Source: Ricordea florida (Eukaryota; Cnidaria; Anthozoa; Corallimorpharia; Ricordeidae). From it: a stretch of DNA of 64,000 nt. Position 1 is the stretch's first letter. Each line of letters starts with the position of its first letter. The position numbers were made by a program, and so were the translations under genes. The stretch is taken from the NCBI GenBank assembly GCA_949710005.1, contig OX453273.1, positions 40,354,754 through 40,418,753 on the forward strand, read 5' to 3'. The notes beneath the pieces are model-generated. The model worked only from the letters and a program-made list of their open reading frames with translations, had not been told where the DNA came from and made no database searches. Shown in pieces: positions 39,701 to 48,700 of the stretch.

Positions 39701-42700
39701 AACTTGAAGCTAATTGTTTTGGAATGGTACAGATTAGACACCTCAAGTGATTTTTCGTCGTGTACTACGTACTAGCGTTCTATCTAGGCGCTTGGTGCTT
39801 TGGGGGAGGAACGCGTGACGAAGGCCAAGTAACGACAGCGTAGTAGGCTATTACTAATGAAAATGAATTTGTATAGCTCTCTTTTTCATATGGATATGTT
39901 TAAAGATGCCTTATATCAATTCTCCTAGTAATTAATTAATTACAATCAATCTTGATCAAAGGTCGATCACACCACCGGGGTCTACGTCCCCTACTCTTTT
40001 CGAACAGTGTTGTGGGGTCTTTAACGTCGCACAAGAACAGTGCTGTGAGACGGGGCCTACAGTTTTTCGCCCTTATCCGAGAAGACCAGAATGTCTAACC
40101 ATTTGTAGATGTCGTAACAAAGGCAGCACATGCTCCTCAGTTATTTTGAGACCTTGAGTCTTGGTCCGGCCGAGGTTTTAAACTCACGACCTCCCGCTCG
40201 ACAGGCCGGCGCTCTACCAACTGAGCTAACCAGGCGGCGGTTACAGTGCTTAACACTTTTTTTTTAATATTAGTCCGCGCGCACCTGATTATTTTGCTGC
40301 TGTTTTAGAGATAGTTTGTATTGAAAATCAAATGTTTCCAAGTACGATTTGGAATAAATAAAATAGATAAACACAAGTGTATTTGTCAAAGATTAAAAAA
40401 GTTTGCACGAGCCACGTGTCCGCAGTGCGAGTATGATTTGTTGTCTTTGGCAAAATTTACGAGTGAATATTTATACAAAACTGTGCTCAAGTACCTCTGG
40501 TACCTGATTAAGAAGAGACATGCCTAAATAGAATTTCAATTTTGTGTGCTCAATTTGACCTTTTTGCACTCAATTTCAACTTTTTGCTCTGTTTTGGATT
40601 AAGTGACGTGTTGTGATCTAATGAGCGCGTATTAATTTTTGCTTGTATATTATTAGGCCTTCAATGGATAGCGATTACAGTGAATACTTACGGAATTATT
40701 TTGCTCGTCAGATCATTCATCACAAAGCCAAAGATCTGTGGGTGTTGTTCAATCGATGGGGGAGGGTTGGTGACAATGGTCAGCACCAGAGGACGCCATA
40801 CAGCGATCCTAAAGAAGCAACCAGCGAGTTTAAGAAGATTTTCAAAAGCAAAACTGGAAATGAATGGGAGAAGAAAGACAGGCAAGTTATTACTGGCTAA
40901 AAAGTTAATTTCTAAAGAAACTGGAGTTGCGTTAATGGGAAATGAAAACACCCAAAAAATGGGGTTGTCAAGCGACTAGATAAACCAGTTTTTTTGCGTT
41001 CTTATGATTACGAGTTCGACGTTTCTCTACCGTGTAAGTACAGAAATGTTCCAAACTAAAAACAACGTCAAAAACCCGTTTCATAAGTACGGTAAAATAC
41101 CTTTTTACTGTCACGAGTAATTTTCCGTGGCTAGTTCCTCATGTCTTTTTCCCTTGTTTGCCAATCTTTCTACTTACTTGCCACCATCGGAGAGCGTGGA
41201 TTAATCGAAATGTATTACAGCTTATAAAATGGCAGACTAAATTTTTCAAATTTGAACTTTGTTTCTTGCAAAACTACTTTGAGAAACATTTAAGGTTAGC
41301 TTCACTTTCAGCGCAGTGAAAGTTGTTATAAGATTTACGTTCTGCAATCGCGATTTTGGTACAAAAGTAAGGAAGTCATGAAAAACTCTGTTATGGGCAT
41401 TACTTAACAGTTATCACACAACTGTGATTAAATGTATTACTGAAATGTCGCGTTTGTTGCTTTGACCATCACAGTTTTCAGAAACAGCCCAAGAAGTACG
41501 CCCTGGTTCTACCCGAGCGAAATCCCGAGAAGCAACGAAAAAAGGCGGGCGAGGTTCTCAAACCGTTTGACCTGAAAAAGTGCGTACAGTCGCGTCTAAC
41601 TAAAGGACTACAATCTTTCATGGAAACAATTGTGAGTCTGCCAGAGTATTGTATCAGGAACATGTTTCTGCGCGATTGTTTTCGACATTCTCTCACTGGT
41701 GATCACCGTCGAATATCTTTTGAAACTGAAAACGTTCTTACTTTAGGCCTTGAAATTTGGTATGAATGAAAAGAAGTGAGCTGATTGGAGCCTACTTTGT
41801 TCTCACAGCGTTTCGTATCACGTGACTGTGATGGTGACGTCTGTCAAATGTGAACAACAGTTCTCTTGAGAACTACCTACAGCCACACAATCGAACACGA
41901 CAAACAACCACTGAGACTCAACTGGGCTCAAACCATTTACGGTTTCGTTTCATTGGTCAAGCAATGTCCCTTGTTCTGAAAGAAATAAACTGTGGGACTT
42001 AGATTTGGAATGAAATTAAGAAGGTTTAAAGAGCTGCTTGGTATTCTAACCGTCATGAAGCAAACAAACTCCGGCCATTGCGGATTAGATCAGTCATAAC
42101 TGCCATATTTTGAAACGGTGCCTTCTTTTGGTTTTAGACCGACTTTGAAACGCTGTCAGGCGCTTTAGACCGAGGTTCTTTGATGTTTGATCGCGAGTAC
42201 ATGCCATTTGGAAGATTGTCCACTGAGACTATTGAGAAAGCTCGTCAGGTGTTGTGGCAAATTAAGTAAGTTAATATATGGAAAAGTATTTTACTCAGGG
42301 GCGAAGCAGAAAGATAAAGGATAATGATCAATTGAAACATTATGGCCACAAATGCACACCACATTCTTTAACGCACACTTCTTGTTTGTAGGCGTGATTT
42401 GGGAATTCCATATCACTTCACATATCATGAATAAAATGTGTTTTGGTGAGATTAAAACAATGTATGATAAATATCATGAATCTCAGTAACGTGCATTTCT
42501 GACCATATCTCAGTTATAATAACAACTTACTAATATTTTTGCCTCAAATTCCTGTTATGCCAGGATTTAATGGCTTAAAGGAAGCTACACAATCTGGTAC
42601 ATTTACTCTGTTCGTTTTACTGTAAAGTTTGATTCCAACTACAGTAACATTCCATGGACAAGAACCTAGATTTTCCTTAGTTAGTCTAAACAGGTTCTTA

Positions 42701-45700
42701 TGTAAAGGCGTTCTTAAATTCTTCGTTCTTGTACGCGGGGTTTTACTGTTTTCATTTGTGATCTTGACGATCTTTCGTGTCATGATTATTTGCAGAGCGA
42801 TTGTTGACACAATTGACAGACGAAATCTGGAGGGAACCGAAGAGAAATTCGAGAAGGTAACTTGCAAAGAAATTAAAGCCTGCTTCCTCTCTAATAATAA
42901 TAAGTTGTTGCCTTCAAAGGCAATGTAGGTTTTCCTACCCTGCATTATGGTTAAGTCTGAGGTAGTGGCTGTCTCTCAGCAATGCTTGGAGGGTATAAAG
43001 TGGTCAGTTTCAACTCTCCCCCCCCCCGCCCTTGTTATCCCAACTCCTACTCAGCGTCCCCCTCCTCTTGAAGACTACAATCCTGACCAAAAGGTCTAGG
43101 ACAAACCCTCCTGATGACATAAGCTGAACATACATTTTTAAACTAAACAGCATTTCCCCCTCCCCCTCCCCCCTTCTTTTTATTTAGGCAGGTCCATTTG
43201 CTTGCCCAACAATCCAGGTATCATTGTCGGTTAGAGGGTCGGACTGGGATGGGTTCATTGTAATAACTTACGAAGTGTACCAAGGAAGTTTGGGCAGGAT
43301 GGTAGGTTCATTACATACGGTGTACTTTGATAGACCCGCAGACTTTTTTTTTTATGCGAGAAGAGTTCCCCACCTCCCCTACCAAATGAACATTTTAAAA
43401 TTCAAATTTGATTCGGAATCTAGAACCACCCTTTACAGTCGCCACAGCCATGCATGGTAGTGGATTTTCTTTGATTCTTATTTTTTTTTATTTCTTGTCA
43501 AGATTGCGGAACTAAGCAATGAGTACTACATGCTTGTACCGCTGGCCAGTTATACTTACGAACGCATCCCTCCGCTAAACGACACCAGCAAAATTGAGAA
43601 TCATTTAGATGCCTTGTACAATTTAACAGAGCTAGCTGCTGCCAGTAAAATCATGCTGGGAGCACAGCACCGCAGTAAGGGTACGTACTGTTAGGTAGAG
43701 TTATGTCTGTGTCTCCATTACTACAGCTGTATATAGTTATTTCACATTTATAGGGAAAGTGAGTTATTGTAAATAAACTTGTCATCAATTTCCTACCGTT
43801 AGGTACACCTCTTAGCAAGAATGAACATGCAAGAATTCGGTACACCTCTTAGCAAGAATGAACATGCAAGAATTCGGTACACCTCTTAGCGAGAATGAAC
43901 ATGCAAGAATTTCAATGCGCTAATTGGCTGAGAGCACGTCAATTAATCCCAAACAGTGCAGAAAGTTGAAACTGAGTGCAGATTTTTTAGTTTGTGAACG
44001 TCTACTATATTTCTTCCCAGTGAACTTCCGAATTAACACCTGCGCATCTGGACCGAACATGCGTCTAAGGCCTTTTTTTTAATCACTTAGTTTACGGGAC
44101 CGCCGACGTTGAATTTCCCGATTTCAGAAAAAAAATAAAATTGAAAATTTTGTATTATTTTTTTCCCGCCGATCGTATACTTCAAATGTGCTTTTTTATT
44201 TTCAAAAGCGGAGAAAATAAAATCTCACATTGTCATATTTTCGGAAATAAAACTATTCAAATGGCCAAGGTGTGTTTTATTTTCATTCATTTTCGTGAGA
44301 TGTAATAGTCTACCAACACAACCTCGCACCCAGTGCCGAGTTACACTCAGGACTGTAATGTATTAGAGCACCAAACTGAGCCCTAGGTACGAGGTTTGTG
44401 TTACATTGGCTACGAAACATCTTATTTTTCCCTCCGATATAAAATTGTACACGTTACCTGAAAAAAGAGGTTGAATACTCTATTTTATTTTTGTTTTTAT
44501 TCCCCCCTCCGACATTAGTTTTTTCCAGAAATGTCCCGTAAACCAAGTCATTAAAAAAAAGGCCTAAGGACCACGACGGTTGTTTTTGACTGAACGTGAA
44601 AACAACGCCCAAATTCTAACTCAAATGGTCCCTTTTTGAGGGGACGTCCAACACGCTAACAACTACACTAACGTGTCTTCACTGAAAAGACCTCAAAAAG
44701 TAGAATAATATTTTGCTTACCTTAATTGACGTGCTTGGCTGGTAGATCTTTGTCTCAGTTTTTTCCTTCATTTTCCATTTTCCCGTCAGATGTGAACCCT
44801 TTGGATTACGTATACAAATCACTTGGTTGCCACTTGGAACTGTTGGACCCAGACTCTGACGAGTGCCAACTTATTCTGGAGTACATACACAATTCCCGTA
44901 AGTTTATTTTTAACAGTTATTATTCTCTGGAATCAAGGTAAATAATTGCAGACATAGTTTTTCTATTCGCAGCTCGGTAAATATTGCTTAAGCTACTATT
45001 CACGGAGATTGAAGAGAATAATTGTTTTGGTTTATACCAATGAAGTAACCTCAGTTACATCTCTCGGAACCAGCTGTAAAGGGAGAATTGATGCCGGGCA
45101 TTTTTTTCTTCGACCGTAACTTGTACAAAGATTATCCAGAAGCCCCGGCACAATTTACCTTGTGGGAGGTGAAAGTGTTGATAGTCAGATTGCTCAAAAT
45201 GTTAAGGATGGTATATACTAATCTTTTTTGTTAAGCAGTAGTTTTCATTCGTACAAAATGCTTGGACTTGGTCAGTACACGCTCTACCACTCATGTGCTC
45301 AGTTTTAACCCTTGAATACTAACACATCAGGAAATCTATTGTGAGACTTGCATGAAGGCGTTTTAAGTCGCCCTCGGAGCGCAGTGCTCAATTAATCCCA
45401 TCCGTCCATTGATTATTAGCCCCGGTATGCGTTGAACTAGTTTAATGGCTGGCAATGAATTGAAAGACGCGCTACTTAACATTACAGTTGTTGCATCAAG
45501 AAAAGTGTTGGGTAAAATGTGGCCTGCGTAGCAATCGTTGAAAGGAGTGGAAAGGAGTTCGACAGTCCTCGCGCTTCGTCTTCCCTGCACGCTTCGCGCT
45601 CGAACTCCCCTCTCTCCCCTCCCCCACACTTTGAACGCCGGCTATGCAGCCTGGGTAAAGTGTATTATCGAAAGCGAGGCATAGTGTTGGCGAGACAAAC

Positions 45701-48700
45701 AGTGCACGAATAATGCGCTTTTTAATTTGGAATCTCTACATACTTCCCCTAGTTTAAGGAACGATAAAGTACCCATTCACTGGTGGATTGTTTTGCAAGG
45801 TCATCTGTAAATAGTTGACATGTATAAGTAAAGTAAGTAAAGTAAGTAAAGTCGCACATAAGCCTTACGGCCCACACAGGACAAGAGCGTATCCCGGTCT
45901 CTGTAGCGTGAAGCACCGTGGAGTATTGCTACTCCCCCCTTGATGGGATGCTAGTCCAACACAAGTTACTTCCAGCATTATATCACTGGTACCCGTTTAT
46001 ACACCTGGGTGGAGAGAGACTGTGGAGTTGAGTTTCTTGTCTAAAGGTTGGTTTTCACTAGCGACGGAGTCGGAGTCGTAGTTGGAGTCGTAAGAACGTA
46101 TACACCCCAATGAAAATTGAAAATCAGAGTCGTAAGCGGAGTCATAAGCTCGACGGAATCGAAATCGGAAGAATCAGAACGGTTTCGTTTTCTTCTGATT
46201 TCGCTCATGACTCCGACGCTTATGATCGCGTGAAAACTAAATTGTCGGAGTCGCAAGCAGAAGCGGAAGGACAAACCTATCGTAAGGCCTGGATTCTAGC
46301 ATTGTGATTGGTTTATGCTTCCGACTCCGACGATGTAGTTTTCACAAGATCGTAAGCGATGGAGTCGTAAGCAGAATCGATATTTTTCTTCCGATTCCAT
46401 CGATTTGATTTTCACTAGATCGTATCGCTCTACGCTTCTGACTACGACTCCGACTCCGTCGCTAGTGAAAACCAGCCTTAAGGAAACAACACAGTACCAC
46501 TACCAGTTGATATAAATATTAACTCGCATATCTGAGGCACGGTTCGTTGTTCAATAGGTGGGCGCTACTCTCCCCTGATAGAAGGTATCTTCAGGGTGTC
46601 TCGTCCCGAAGAAGCCAAGCGGATGAGAGACTGTGGAGTGCCTGGGAACCACCGCCTTTTATGGCATGGTACTTGTACCTCCAATTTGATTGGAATTTTA
46701 AAACAGGGCCTTAGGATTGCTCCTCCAGAAGCCCCCCGCAGTGGATGGACCTTGGGAAAGGCAAGTACTTTAACTTACTGTGTCCCTTTCTAAACAAGAG
46801 TAAATGGCTAAAATACATCTTCACACGCCTAAATCCAAGTACTTTCGATCCAACTACACCTGCCTATAGTATATGCAAGTTCCAACTCAAAACTTGGCAA
46901 GAAGTCTGGTTGGCTCACTTTTTCGGGATATTAAACACTGCCGGAAAATCCTTGTGTAAGTGAGTGTTGGTCGAAGGAGAAAAAAAATGGCTGGCGTCAG
47001 TTTTCGTTTTGCAGCTGGTTCCAAAAGTTGTGACTGAGGCTACTTCAATGGTAAAAACTAAAGCAATTATTCTCTTTCAATCTCGACGAATAGTGGTTTT
47101 AGGAATATTTACCTCCCTGGTTCTCAGCTCGGTAAATATTCTGCCACTGTTCACCTCTATTTCAGACGTTCATATTTTTGGTCACTGAAGTTCGTCGCTT
47201 AAAGGAGTTGTTCGCAGAATGTACAATAGTTTGACGACCTACGAGTTTGAGCTTGCATAGTGTAGAATAAGGGAATATTTTCAGTTCTAATGGCCTTCGC
47301 CAATCTCTCACTCCCTATCAACTAATTCATGATATCAAATTTGGTTGGGTACCGGAGCCACGGTTAGTTTTTGGGTGCAAATTTCTGCTTGTCAGCAGCT
47401 ATAGTTGTACACCAGCCAATACGAAAAAATACATAGGTGATCCTTTTGGCACAATAACTGGTGATTGCAAATTTGGAAGGGATTGGTAATTTGTAACAAA
47501 CTGTATGTTGTCACTTGGGTCGTTACAAAAATGTTGACCAGGAGCCTGTTTCTCGAAAGGTCATGTAACTTGCCGGGCCCGGAAGGCTATATTATGATAA
47601 CAATATTCAAATTACAAATTACAAATTTAATTAATTTTGGTTTCTAAGTTCAAGTCAGCCGAATCTAAATTAACGTGGACGTTGAACTGGCTTGTGGGTC
47701 AAGAACTACTCAAACATTCGATAGACTTTCGACTCTGGGCCCGTAAAGTTATCGCGAGCATCGAGAAACAGGCCCCAGCACAGTTTTTAAGGCCGCGTAC
47801 TTGTCGTCATTCTTGCTCTTTCTCGTCCCTTACGTAATATCATTGTCTAATCGCATGGAATAAGCTTAACCACATGTCATAACCCTCATATTTTTACTGA
47901 GGAATCAAACTGCAGACATTAAAGGATTGTAACGAAAAATAACAGTAAGGCATTCGCGTCAAGGAGAACGTAAAACGTGTAGCTTAGTTTTAGTCATTGA
48001 AGATTGTGATAAATGTATATCACTGATTCAAGTATATAGCTACATTATACATTTATATTTGGGGGCAATATCCCATTTCCCTGTTATAGCGAGGAAAAGC
48101 AATTATGACTTGTTCTGAAAATTTCTTCTTTAATTATCTTCTGCAAAATCTGGCTTACCGTATTTATTCGAATAAACACCTGGGACGCTTATTTGATTTT
48201 TAGTCTTTTTAGGGGGGGAGCTTATTTAGTTTTCACCATTGTAGTCGCATACGAATCGTAAGCAAATTTATTGTTATTTTCCACTGCACAACAAAGTGCA
48301 AAATGACAATACTGTCCAGTAAGACAGCTGAAACATATCGAATAAAAATCTTGATTCTAGTATTTACGCAAGACAGTCTTATAAATACTGTCTAATACGC
48401 CCGACATTTCAGTCTAAGCCAGTTATCACGGCGGTTCTAATAAAACGCGATTTCACAGCGATTCTAGTACTTTTTTGGGGGGCAGGTGGGCGCTTATTTA
48501 ATTTTTGGTCTTCTTAGGGGGGGGGGGGGGCGTATATTCGACAGAGGGCGCAAATTCGAATATATACCGTATGACATTAAATTTTCTGTGCCAGTAATGA
48601 TTTGTGTGGTAACGAGTGCATTTTAATATTTCCAGGGCATCTACACATCTGACAGCTTCCAGAAAAGTGCAGGCTATATCAACTATGGTAGAGGGAATTC

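Noticed and set aside
40654..40711. Upstream acceptor (attattag) for exon 34
   Set aside because: From exon 33 (phase 0) it would read into TAG after four codons; the acceptor at 40711 joins FYKMQ to IIHHK cleanly.
41475..41481. Second acceptor (ttttcag) of exon 35
   Set aside because: Skipping 7 nt shifts frame and loses the WGR end.
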